From assembly GCF_934294775.1 (NCBI RefSeq), contig NZ_CAKRAH010000095.1, positions 1 to 5,636 on the forward strand: 5,636 nt of DNA. The letters run 5' to 3'. Below are positions 1-5,561 of the stretch, in pieces. The notes below the pieces were generated by a model that saw nothing but the letters and a program-made list of their open reading frames with translations, had not been told where the DNA came from and made no database searches. A program made the position numbers and the translations under genes. Numbering within the stretch: the stretch's first letter is position 1; every line of letters begins with the position of its first letter. The DNA is from an uncultured Dorea sp. Its GTDB lineage: Bacteria; Bacillota; Clostridia; Lachnospirales; Lachnospiraceae.

Positions 1-19
1 TTATATGCCAAAGTATGCA

Positions 20-47
20 ATAGAAGCTGCCAGGTGACAGGTTCTAT
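20..47 (-). terminator. Imperfect hairpin just after the symporter gene, possible terminator
   Basis: About 12 bases past the symporter stop there is an imperfect dyad. The outer stem is ATAGAA/TTCTAT (20-25 with 42-47), then one mismatch, then an inner 5-bp stem that in minus-strand RNA reads CUGUC/GGCAG with one G-U pair and a 4-base loop. No U tract follows on the minus strand, so intrinsic termination would be weak. The position favours a 3' end signal, but this is inference from structure alone. Confidence 0.3.
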
Positions 48-58
48 GTATTTCTTTT

Positions 59-1444
59 TTATGCTTCCTCTCCGGAACCATTAATCTTGGCTACCACTTT
101 TTTCATAAACTCATCACTCAATTTATATTTGCTCTTATATACGATATATGCCAGAACAACTCCGATTGTTGGTACAACACACATCAGTACACGGATAGAA
201 TTCTGTGTTGCCAGCGATTGTACTGCATTTGGTACATATCCTGTAAGTTCCAGTACAAATCCGATTGCCAAAGAAGTAAATGCTGCCGTCAGTTTTACAA
301 TCAATGTCTGTAAGGAGAATACAACACCTTCATTTCTCACTCCAAGAACATATTCCCCATAATCCACAACATCTGCAAGGAATACAGTCGCACATCCAAG
401 TTCCAGACCTGTTCCTGTCTTAACAATCACACCTGCAATTGCTGTCAATGCAATATTATTCGGACATACAATACCAACAACAAGCAAAAGGATCAGACCA
501 ATTGGAGGAAGTACACATGCCATCAGGAATGCTTTCTTTCTGGATAATACCTTTGTTACCTTCGGGAAGATCAGAAGTCCGATTACTTCCGCAACGGATG
601 CACTGATCATGAATGCAGATAACATTCCGGCGTTATTACATACATAACTAAAGTAATAAGTTGCCACTCCCATGATTGCCTGAATCGCTACATTATACAA
701 AAGAATCAGTAATACTGCCCATCTTAACTGGTCATTCTTTTTAATAACAGTAAAGATGTCTTTGAATTTCATCTTGTCCTTTTTCTCAACATCATGCTGA
801 ATCTTTGGCAGATTGATGACACATACAGCCATTGTAAAAATAAATGTTGCTGCTATGATCAATGCAAATCTGTGATATCCTGTGTAATCACCACCAAGTC
901 CTTTGATAATCTGTACACCGAATCCTGCGATAATCAGTGACTGTCCGATACTTGCAAAAATTCTTGGTAATACAGACACTTTTTCACGTTCCTGTGGATC
1001 AGAAGTTAAATTTGGGATTACTGACCAATACGGAATATCCATGATAGTATAAGTCATTCCCCATAAGATATATACAACTGTTGCAAAGATGCAAAGCTTC
1101 ACGCCTGTCAGATGAAAATCTGTGAATACGATTACGAATACGAACGCATTGATCAACGTTCCAATCACAAGCCATGGAACAAACTTTCCAAACCGGCTTC
1201 TTGTATTATCTACGATCATTCCCATAAACAGGTCATTAAACGCATCCCAGATCTTTGCCACGAAAAACATCGTTCCTATAAATGCCGGTGCCACTTTAAT
1301 GATATCTGTAAAGTAAATCATTGAAAATGTTGCGATCATCCCATATATTAAATCCTTACCTAATGCCCCAAATGCAAATGTGTATTTTACTCTTCCTGGA
1401 ATCTTTCCCTGGTATACTACACTGCTTTTACTTTTGTTTTCCAT
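59..1444 (-). CDS. GPH-family cation:sugar symporter (MFS superfamily, MelB/YicJ-like)
   Basis: A 461-residue polytopic membrane protein that should import a sugar or glycoside together with Na+ or H+. It is rich in hydrophobic helices (for example about residues 90-108, 117-135, 190-211, 241-262, 305-327 and 418-436), consistent with the 12-helix fold, and its length is normal for the glycoside-pentoside-hexuronide family. Residues 64-91 (KIWDAFNDLFMG, then a TRSRFGKFVPW segment) match the helix 2/loop 2-3 signature; D67 and D71 align with the cation-site acidic pair of MelB (D55, D59). The usual Pro after the second Asp is Leu72. Residues 361-391 (DYGEYVLGVRNEG, then a SLQTLIVK segment) match the C-terminal GPH motif, with K384 at the position of MelB K377. 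The ATG at 1442-1444 is preceded by AAGGAG (1454-1459), 9 bases upstream. It is divergent from the aldo-keto reductase gene. The substrate cannot be told from the sequence; a role in pentose, glucuronide or galactoside uptake is inference. Confidence 0.9.
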   Translation of the reverse strand: MENKSKSSVVYQGKIPGRVKYTFAFGALGKDLIYGMIATFSMIYFTDIIKVAPAFIGTMFFVAKIWDAFNDLFMGMIVDNTRSRFGKFVPWLVIGTLINAFVFVIVFTDFHLTGVKLCIFATVVYILWGMTYTIMDIPYWSVIPNLTSDPQEREKVSVLPRIFASIGQSLIIAGFGVQIIKGLGGDYTGYHRFALIIAATFIFTMAVCVINLPKIQHDVEKKDKMKFKDIFTVIKKNDQLRWAVLLILLYNVAIQAIMGVATYYFSYVCNNAGMLSAFMISASVAEVIGLLIFPKVTKVLSRKKAFLMACVLPPIGLILLLVVGIVCPNNIALTAIAGVIVKTGTGLELGCATVFLADVVDYGEYVLGVRNEGVVFSLQTLIVKLTAAFTSLAIGFVLELTGYVPNAVQSLATQNSIRVLMCVVPTIGVVLAYIVYKSKYKLSDEFMKKVVAKINGSGEEA

Positions 1445-1500
1445 TCCTCTTTACTCCTTCTTACATTTTTCTGCGCAGCTCTTTAGCATGATTAAAGTGT

Positions 1501-1528
1501 AACATTTGGATTTATATATGAACATTTG
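1501..1528. repeat. AACATTTG direct repeat pair, 20-bp period, possible operator
   Basis: AACATTTG occurs at 1501-1508 and 1521-1528, exactly 20 bp apart, about 60-85 bp upstream of the symporter start. Two direct half-sites about two helical turns apart is an arrangement used by AraC-family activators of sugar genes. No clear sigma-A promoter is visible for the symporter, which would fit activator dependence. No regulator gene lies in the window, and chance similarity in AT-rich DNA is possible. Confidence 0.3.
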
Positions 1529-1576
1529 AAATCCTATTCAAAAAATATGAATTTCTATTTGATTAAAAACACCTTC

Positions 1577-1605
1577 TTGACTTTCCGAAAAGGTAAGTAG
1601 ATAAT
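1577..1605 (+). promoter_or_regulatory. Sigma-A-type promoter of the aldo-keto reductase gene
   Basis: The -35 box TTGACT (1577-1582) and the -10 box GATAAT (1600-1605) are separated by exactly 17 bases, each one base from consensus. Transcription would start near 1612, leaving a leader of about 34 bases before the ATG at 1646 that includes the AGGAGG site. The leader is too short for a riboswitch, so control would most likely act at initiation. Confidence 0.75.
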
Positions 1606-1631
1606 TTGTTACAACATTTAATATAAAACTT

Positions 1632-1637
1632 AGGAGG
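1632..1637 (+). promoter_or_regulatory. Ribosome binding site deciding the start of the aldo-keto reductase
   Basis: AGGAGG at 1632-1637 lies only 2 bases before the ATG at 1640 but 8 bases before the in-frame ATG at 1646. The 8-base spacing is normal and 2 is too close, so 1646 is chosen as the start. The two codons lost do not affect the conserved protein. Confidence 0.7.
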
Positions 1638-1645
1638 ATATGAAT

Positions 1646-2638
1646 ATGTACACGGCTTCAAAAGAAAGATATACAGCAATGGAATATAATCGTTGCGGGA
1701 AGAGTGGCCTGTTATTACCTAAGATATCACTCGGACTGTGGCACAATTTTGGAGATACAGCAAATTTTGAAAATATGAAGCAGCTTTGCTTTACCGCTTT
1801 TGATAACGGAATCACACATTTTGATCTGGCAAATAATTATGGGCCGGAACCTGGCAGCGCTGAAAAGAATTTCGGTCGTATTCTGAAAGAAGATCTTGGC
1901 GTTTACCGTGACGAACTAATTATTTCTACCAAAGCCGGATATGATATGTGGGAAGGCCCATATGGAAACTGGGGCAGCAGGAAATATCTTCTTGCAAGTC
2001 TAGATCAGAGTCTGAAACGGATGGGGCTGGAATATGTAGATATCTTTTATCATCACAGAATGAATCCTGATACTCCTTTAGAAGAAACAATGGGTGCGTT
2101 GGCAAGTGTGGTACAAAGTGGAAAAGCTCTCTATGTCGGACTTTCCAATTATGACGGAAAGACATTAAATGAGGCTACAGAGATTCTCAAAGAACTGCAT
2201 TGTCCGTTTATCATTAATCAAAATCGCTACTCAATTTTTGACCGGACGGTGGAAAAAAACGGTCTGAAAGATATGACAGACAGATTACAGAAGGGTCTGA
2301 TTACCTTCAGTCCACTCGCTCAGGGACAACTTTCCGACCGTTATTTGAACGGAATTCCTGACGACAGCCGTATCCGTACGGACGGAAGATTCCTGAAAGA
2401 AACCACTCTTGATAGTCATAGGCTGGAGCAGATTCGTAAGTTAAATAATCTGGCAGCAAAGCGTGGTGAAAAACTTGCAGACATGGCTCTTGGATGGCTT
2501 CTTCAGCACAAAGAAGTTACAAGTGTTCTGATCGGTGCCTCCAAGCCACAGCAGATTCTTGATAATGTCAAAGCCACTTCCTGTGCTCCATTTTCAGAAG
2601 AAGAATTAAAATTAATTGATGAAATCTCTCAATCTTAA
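1646..2638 (+). CDS. Aldo-keto reductase, YghZ/L-glyceraldehyde 3-phosphate reductase-like
   Basis: A 330-residue cytoplasmic NADPH-dependent oxidoreductase with an (alpha/beta)8 barrel. It resembles E. coli YghZ (GpR, AKR14 family), which reduces L-glyceraldehyde 3-phosphate and other aldehydes including methylglyoxal. Shared stretches include YNRCGKSGLLLP near the N-terminus (E. coli has YRYCGKSGLRLP), LGLWHNFG (29-36), THFDLANNYGP (57-67), the segment around ELIISTKAGYDMW (90-102), and the SRKYLLASLDQSLKRMGLEY segment (111-130). The catalytic tetrad is visible: D60, Y65, K96 and H137 (in YHHR). SVLIGASKPQQILDNV (293-308) is the cofactor-binding C-terminal segment. Length is close to the family norm (about 346 in E. 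coli), with a slightly shorter C-terminus. It has its own promoter (1577-1605) and is probably monocistronic, ending at the hairpin 2670-2709. It is divergent from the sugar symporter, so a shared stimulus is possible. The exact substrate is inferred from the family. Confidence 0.92.
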   Translation: MYTASKERYTAMEYNRCGKSGLLLPKISLGLWHNFGDTANFENMKQLCFTAFDNGITHFDLANNYGPEPGSAEKNFGRILKEDLGVYRDELIISTKAGYDMWEGPYGNWGSRKYLLASLDQSLKRMGLEYVDIFYHHRMNPDTPLEETMGALASVVQSGKALYVGLSNYDGKTLNEATEILKELHCPFIINQNRYSIFDRTVEKNGLKDMTDRLQKGLITFSPLAQGQLSDRYLNGIPDDSRIRTDGRFLKETTLDSHRLEQIRKLNNLAAKRGEKLADMALGWLLQHKEVTSVLIGASKPQQILDNVKATSCAPFSEEELKLIDEISQS

Positions 2639-2669
2639 ATACCATACTCCCAAGTGTCTTATAAACCAC

Positions 2670-2709
2670 AAGCAAGGACAGAAGCCTAAAATTGATTCTG
2701 TCCTTGCTT
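2670..2709 (+). terminator. 14-bp perfect hairpin after the aldo-keto reductase
   Basis: AAGCAAGGACAGAA (2670-2683) and TTCTGTCCTTGCTT (2696-2709) are perfect reverse complements with a 12-base loop, starting 32 bases after the stop codon. The stem is strong, but only ATTAAT follows rather than a U run, so it is either a weak-tail intrinsic terminator or a transcript-protecting 3' hairpin. Confidence 0.6.
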
Positions 2710-2801
2710 ATTAATGACACATTCAGTCCATTTTTGTATGTACTTTCCATTATCAATCAAATTTAGTTTTTCTCCACAATACACTCAAGATTTCTTATAT
2801 A

Positions 2802-2824
2802 TTTAACGCAATAATTTTGTTAAA
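2802..2824. repeat. TTTAAC/GTTAAA inverted repeat upstream of the HicB-like gene
   Basis: TTTAAC (2802-2807) and GTTAAA (2819-2824) form a 6-bp dyad with an 11-base gap, centre to centre 17 bp. It lies 65-87 bases before the ATG and overlaps a possible -10 box, TAAAAT (2821-2826). It could be an operator for the gene, but the DNA here is very AT-rich and no good -35 box is visible, so it may be chance. Confidence 0.2.
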
Positions 2825-2888
2825 ATAAATATATTTTGCATTGAAGATAATTAATAATACAATTTTTAAAAGGAAAGTGAGACAAAAA

Positions 2889-3107
2889 ATGATAAAAGAA
2901 CTATATGATTATATGAAAATATCTTATCCACTGAAAATTGTAGAAGATAAATATGAAGGCGGATTCGTGGTTTCTTACCCTGATTTACCTGGTTGTATAA
3001 CTTGTGGAGGCACTTTAGAAACCGCATTAGAAAATGCTATCGACGCTAAAAAAGCATGGTTTGAAGCTGTGCACGAAACTGATGTAGTATCAAGAGGTGG
3101 CTCATAA
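2889..3107 (+). CDS. HicB-like antitoxin-family protein, orphan (no HicA)
   Basis: A 72-residue protein with the HicB N-terminal domain (partial RNase H-like fold): YPLKIVEDKYEGGFVVSYPDLPGC at about residues 13-36, then ITCGGTLETALENAIDAKKAWFEA at 37-60. In hicAB modules HicB neutralises the mRNA-cleaving toxin HicA and often represses its own operon through a C-terminal HTH or ribbon-helix-helix segment. Here the protein stops about 12 residues after the conserved domain (VHETDVVSRGGS), so no DNA-binding domain is present. I see no HicA-like reading frame in the flanking 2639-2888 or 3108-3154. The ATG at 2889 is chosen because AGGAAAG (2871-2877) precedes it and homology begins just after it; an upstream in-frame TTG at 2841 would add 16 basic, non-conserved residues. 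It may be a decayed antitoxin or one of the solitary HicB-like proteins of Clostridia, whose function is unknown. Confidence 0.75.
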   Translation: MIKELYDYMKISYPLKIVEDKYEGGFVVSYPDLPGCITCGGTLETALENAIDAKKAWFEAVHETDVVSRGGS

Positions 3108-3119
3108 ACGAGCCACCTC
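3094..3119. terminator. Hairpin over the HicB-like stop codon, shared with convergent galE
   Basis: GAGGTGGCTC (3094-3103) and GAGCCACCTC (3110-3119) are perfect 10-bp reverse complements with a 6-base loop, ATAAAC, that holds the gene's TAA stop (3105-3107). It lies between the convergent HicB-like gene and galE, whose stop is 36 bases away, so it probably serves as a bidirectional terminator. Neither side has a real U tract (ATATATATAC to the right, TTGATACTAC on the other strand), which weakens the call. The GC-rich stem stands out from the AT-rich gene. Confidence 0.55.
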
Positions 3120-3154
3120 ATATATATACTAAATACTCCCGACTTATTAATACT

Positions 3155-4177
3155 CTATGCTTCATATCCATTTGGATTCTGCGACTGCCATCTCCATGTG
3201 TCTGCGCACATTTCATCCAGTCCTTTTTCGGCTTTCCATCCAAGAACTTTAGCTGCTTTTGCCGGATCTGCGTAGCACATTGCGATGTCTCCGGCTCTTC
3301 TTGGTTTAATCTCGTATGGAATCTCTTTTCCGCATGCTTTTCCGAATGCTTTTACCATATCAAGTACAGAATATCCTACACCTGTTCCAAGGTTAATTAC
3401 ATCCAGTCCCGGATTGCTGAAGATGTAGTTGATTGCTTTTACATGCCCTTTCGCAAGGTCTACTACGTGAATGTAGTCACGGACTCCTGTTCCGTCCGGT
3501 GTGTCGTAGTCGTCACCGAACACGCCCAGTTTTTCCAGTTTTCCGACTGCTACCTGTGAAATGTATGGCATCAGATTGTTCGGGATTCCCTTTGGATCTT
3601 CTCCAATACGTCCGCTTTCGTGAGCCCCTACCGGGTTAAAATAACGAAGCAGGATCACGTTCATATCCGGATTTGCCTTCTGTAGATCTGTCATGATCTG
3701 TTCCATCATGGACTTAGTCCAGCCATATGGATTCGTGCACTGTCCTTTCGGGCAATCTTCTGTGATTGGCATCTCTTCCGGGCTTCCATATACGGTTGCG
3801 GATGAGCTGAATACGATATTTTTCACACCTGTCTGTTTCATAATATCCATAAGTGTCAGGGTTCCTGTTATATTATTACGGTAGTACTCTAATGGCTTCT
3901 GTACGGATTCTCCGACTGCTTTGAGCGCTGCGCAGTGAATAACTGCATTTACACTTTCTTTTTCGAACATTGCTTTTAAAGCAACTTCATCCATTACATC
4001 TCCTTCATAGAATGTAATGTGTTTTCCGGTAAGTTCTTCTACCCTCTTTAAAGATTCTTTTGATGAATTACAAAGATTGTCATATACAACAACTTCATAT
4101 CCTTCGTTCAAAAGTTCCAATGCTGTGTGGCTACCGATATATCCGGCGCCTCCGGTAATTAAAATTTTCTTGGCCAT
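3155..4177 (-). CDS. galE: UDP-glucose 4-epimerase
   Basis: A 340-residue cytoplasmic enzyme of the extended short-chain dehydrogenase family. It interconverts UDP-galactose and UDP-glucose through a transient 4-keto intermediate using bound NAD, serving the Leloir pathway and supply of UDP-galactose for polysaccharides. GGAGYIGSH (residues 9-17) is the NAD-binding glycine motif. FSSSATVYG (123-131) carries the catalytic Ser (S126), and YGWTK (151-155) gives the catalytic Tyr151 and Lys155. RYFNPVGAH (178-186), RDYIHVVDLAKGH (233-245), NLGTGVGYSVLD (262-273) and RRAGD (293-297) are further GalE landmarks. Length equals the usual 330-340 and nothing is missing. The ATG at 4175-4177 follows AGGAGG (4185-4190) at a 7-base spacing. 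No galK or galT is adjacent, so it appears to be a stand-alone housekeeping copy with its own promoter, convergent with the HicB-like gene. Confidence 0.97.
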   Translation of the reverse strand: MAKKILITGGAGYIGSHTALELLNEGYEVVVYDNLCNSSKESLKRVEELTGKHITFYEGDVMDEVALKAMFEKESVNAVIHCAALKAVGESVQKPLEYYRNNITGTLTLMDIMKQTGVKNIVFSSSATVYGSPEEMPITEDCPKGQCTNPYGWTKSMMEQIMTDLQKANPDMNVILLRYFNPVGAHESGRIGEDPKGIPNNLMPYISQVAVGKLEKLGVFGDDYDTPDGTGVRDYIHVVDLAKGHVKAINYIFSNPGLDVINLGTGVGYSVLDMVKAFGKACGKEIPYEIKPRRAGDIAMCYADPAKAAKVLGWKAEKGLDEMCADTWRWQSQNPNGYEA

Positions 4178-4212
4178 CTTGATACCTCCTATTTCTTTCT
4201 ACAACATTTCTA

Positions 4213-4241
4213 ATTATATAAGTAGAATAACATCATGTACA
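4213..4241 (-). promoter_or_regulatory. Probable galE promoter
   Basis: Read on the minus strand, a perfect -10 TATAAT (4213-4218) is preceded at 17 bases by TGTACA (4236-4241), a 4-of-6 match to the -35 consensus. The predicted start near 4206 leaves about 30 bases before the galE ATG, including the AGGAGG site. The weak -35 suggests modest or activator-helped expression. Confidence 0.5.
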
Positions 4242-4332
4242 TACAAAAAACTCTACAGAATATACATTTTTTTCTTCTATAAACACTAATCTTCCTATCA
4301 CATATTTGTTTTTCTACGTTTTAAAAACAACT

Positions 4333-4361
4333 TTTTCAAAATCTTCCATATTTAGGATAAA
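4333..4361 (+). promoter_or_regulatory. Weak candidate promoter of the integrase gene
   Basis: TTTTCA (4333-4338) and GATAAA (4356-4361) are 17 bases apart, each a 4-of-6 match to consensus. Transcription would start near 4368, just before GGAGG (4375-4379). In such AT-rich DNA similar matches arise by chance, so this is only a candidate. Confidence 0.25.
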
Positions 4362-4386
4362 CAATAAAAAATTTGGAGGTACTTAT

Positions 4387-4755
4387 ATGAACTATACACC
4401 TATTATCTCAAACGAACAAAATTTGGCTGCAAAGGATATATCGGCCAGAACACTCTCTGATTATCGTGAAATCATTCTGTCTCGCGTTATTCCAAAGGAA
4501 TGTATTATTGGCAACTTACAATTAACACAAATTACCCCAAAAATTCTCAGCGAATATGTAGACTATTTAACTTACACGAAAAAATATGCCCGCGATACAA
4601 TCGTAAAAACAATTCGTGTTGTACGCCATGCATTAGAATATGGTATTAAGCAAAATGAAATTCCCCTTTCTTCCGATGTTCTAATAGATTTCCGAGCTCC
4701 CTCTGAGAGGGCCGTATTAACCCATAAAAAGGAAATTCCGTTCTTAGACAAGTAA
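4387..4755 (+). CDS. Integrase N-terminal fragment, core-binding (SAM-like) domain
   Basis: A 122-residue product comprising the DNA core-binding half of a tyrosine recombinase. Residues about 18-95 (ISARTLSDYREIILSRVIP, then LTQITPKILSEYVDYL, then TIVKTIRVVRHALEYGIKQNEI) fit the four-helix SAM-like fold that clamps DNA opposite the catalytic domain. The ATG at 4387 is chosen because GGAGG (4375-4379) lies 7 bases upstream and homology starts soon after; the in-frame extension upstream (from 4306) is not integrase-like. No arm-binding domain precedes the core-binding domain. Alone it could bind DNA but has no catalytic residues; if made it might interfere with, or complement, the downstream half. 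Confidence 0.6.
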   Translation: MNYTPIISNEQNLAAKDISARTLSDYREIILSRVIPKECIIGNLQLTQITPKILSEYVDYLTYTKKYARDTIVKTIRVVRHALEYGIKQNEIPLSSDVLIDFRAPSERAVLTHKKEIPFLDK

Positions 4756-4758
4756 GAT

Positions 4759-5370
4759 ATGGATAAGTTATATAAGGAGGCTAAAAAAGCTAAATACGCC
4801 TCCAATGGCTGGGCTATTATATTAATTATGTATACTGGACTTAGAATTGGTGAATTGCAAGAACTTCGTTGGAGGGATGTTGACTTATCAGCAAAGACAA
4901 TATCCATATCTCGCGTTGTTACACGTATAAAAACTGATTCAAAAGAATATGGCTGCCGATACACCTATATAATTAAAGATACCCCTAAAACACCTGCTGG
5001 CAGACGTTCCATACCACTAAGTGCAAGAGCGCAAGAAGCTATTGAATATTTTTCAGAACTTAATCCATCTCACACAGACGATGATCTTGTATGTATTGCA
5101 AGCCGGAAAAATCCTGGCATGAAAAATAGAGATAATCTTCGACGCTCTCTAAACATCATGCTCAAAAACGCTAACTGCTCTGTTCAAAAATGTGGATTAC
5201 ATGCATTAAGGCATTCTTTTGGCAGTCGTCTTCTTGAAGAAGGAACAGATATTAAAGTCGTATCCATACTTATGGGACATCAAAAAGTTAGCACAACCTA
5301 CGACCATTATATTCATATAATTCGAAAAAGATTAACAGAATCCGTTAAAATTTTCGATAACGACAGGTAA
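4759..5370 (+). CDS. Integrase C-terminal fragment, complete tyrosine recombinase catalytic domain
   Basis: A 203-residue phage-integrase catalytic domain. All active-site residues are present: R29 in YTGLRIGEL, K77 in the beta-hairpin segment KTPAGRRSIPL, H148 and R151 in HALRHSFGSRLLEEGTD, H174 in LMGHQKVSTTYDHY, and nucleophile Y184. These enzymes cut and rejoin DNA through a 3'-phosphotyrosine to integrate or excise phages, ICEs and islands. The ATG at 4759 is 3 bases after the TAA that ends the core-binding half, and no good Shine-Dalgarno site precedes it, so production would rely on reinitiation after the upstream fragment. The catalytic half alone usually binds DNA poorly. It ends 192 bases before the tRNA-Thr 3' end, with the TTTTACCAC repeats in between. 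Its sequence is more AT-rich than galE, consistent with mobile origin. Confidence 0.7.
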   Translation: MDKLYKEAKKAKYASNGWAIILIMYTGLRIGELQELRWRDVDLSAKTISISRVVTRIKTDSKEYGCRYTYIIKDTPKTPAGRRSIPLSARAQEAIEYFSELNPSHTDDDLVCIASRKNPGMKNRDNLRRSLNIMLKNANCSVQKCGLHALRHSFGSRLLEEGTDIKVVSILMGHQKVSTTYDHYIHIIRKRLTESVKIFDNDR

Positions 5371-5388
5371 TCTACAGAACAGCATAAA

Positions 5389-5457
5389 TTTTACCACTAT
5401 TTTTTACCACATTTACCACCATTTTTACCACAACGCAAGAGTGATTTAGTGGTAAAA
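5389..5457. repeat. TTTTACCAC repeat array between integrase and tRNA, candidate recombinase/excisionase sites
   Basis: TTTTACCAC occurs at 5389-5397, 5402-5410 and 5423-5431, with a one-mismatch copy ATTTACCAC at 5411-5419 and an inverted copy GTGGTAAAA at 5449-5457. The first and inverted copies extend to a perfect 11-bp inverted pair, TTTTACCACTA (5389-5399) with TAGTGGTAAAA (5447-5457). Spacings of 13, 9 and 12 bp approximate a helical turn, suggesting side-by-side protein binding. Position beside an integrase and a tRNA suggests arm-type integrase sites or excisionase sites of an attachment region. The function is inferred; the repeats themselves are directly visible. Confidence 0.6.
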
Positions 5458-5510
5458 CCTGATACAGCAAAAGAATTATCAGACATTTCCATATCATTCC
5501 TGACATAGGA

Positions 5511-5554
5511 AAAACCCCGTAAATCCGCAGTTTTTCACTGGTTTACGGGGTTTT
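5511..5554. terminator. Nested bidirectional terminator between integrase and tRNA-Thr
   Basis: AAAACCCCGTAAA (5511-5523) pairs perfectly with TTTACGGGGTTTT (5542-5554), 13 bp. Inside the loop a second 4-bp stem, CAGT/ACTG (5528-5531 with 5537-5540), surrounds TTTTC. The plus strand continues TTTTCTTTGT and the minus strand TTTTTCCTAT, so both directions have the GC stem plus U-rich tail of an intrinsic terminator. On the minus strand it lies 7 bases past the tRNA-Thr 3' end; on the plus strand it would stop integrase transcripts. Confidence 0.85.
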
Positions 5555-5561
5555 CTTTGTA

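Larger units (their letters stand above)
4387..5370 (+). pseudogene. Tyrosine recombinase (integrase) gene interrupted by one in-frame TAA
   Basis: Both halves of a tyrosine recombinase lie in the same frame, separated only by a TAA at 4753-4755 and one GAT codon. Without the stop the product would be 327 residues: a SAM-like core-binding domain (about 18-95) followed by a catalytic domain holding R153, K201, H272, R275, H298 and nucleophile Y308 (numbered with the stop as residue 123). The stop falls in the interdomain linker, where the sequence around it reads IPFLDK-stop-DMDKLY. Related proteins often have Glu or Asp here, so a single GAA-to-TAA change would explain it. No other damage is visible, so the lesion looks recent, or the halves are made separately. 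The full frame is shorter than Tn916-type integrases (about 380-400) because it lacks the N-terminal arm-binding domain. It sits beside a tRNA-Thr gene, a usual target for such enzymes. Confidence 0.65.

Noticed and set aside
24..31. AAGCTGCC near the left edge matches the tRNA-Thr end (5562-5569), a possible second attachment site.
   Set aside because: Only 8 bases match and the similarity ends at once. That is close to chance in this length, and the site has no other attachment-site features.
1112..1324. Open frames on the plus strand inside the symporter gene.
   Set aside because: They overlap a well-supported gene on the other strand, have no ribosome binding site and no recognisable protein motif.
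2841..2888. TTG start giving a 16-residue N-terminal extension of the HicB-like protein.
   Set aside because: There is no ribosome binding site before the TTG, while the ATG at 2889 has one, and the added residues are not part of the conserved domain.
4201..4209. ACAACATTT present both here and at 1611-1619 as a shared regulatory site of galE and the reductase.
   Set aside because: Nine AT-rich bases, in opposite orientation relative to the two genes and downstream of both predicted -10 boxes; likely chance.
4306..4386. In-frame upstream extension of the integrase as a missing arm-binding domain.
   Set aside because: The 27 residues show no resemblance to such domains and the GGAGG site at 4375-4379 points to the ATG at 4387.
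4774..4780. AAGGAGG, a perfect Shine-Dalgarno sequence just after the integrase stop.
   Set aside because: It lies inside the catalytic fragment, encoding part of KEAKK, and no ATG, GTG or TTG follows at a usable distance. It does not support a separate start.
5389..5457. TTTTACCAC array read as a CRISPR or plasmid-type iteron origin.
   Set aside because: Units are only 9 bases with gaps of 0-17, too short for CRISPR, and there is no replication initiator gene or AT-rich unwinding element with DnaA boxes.
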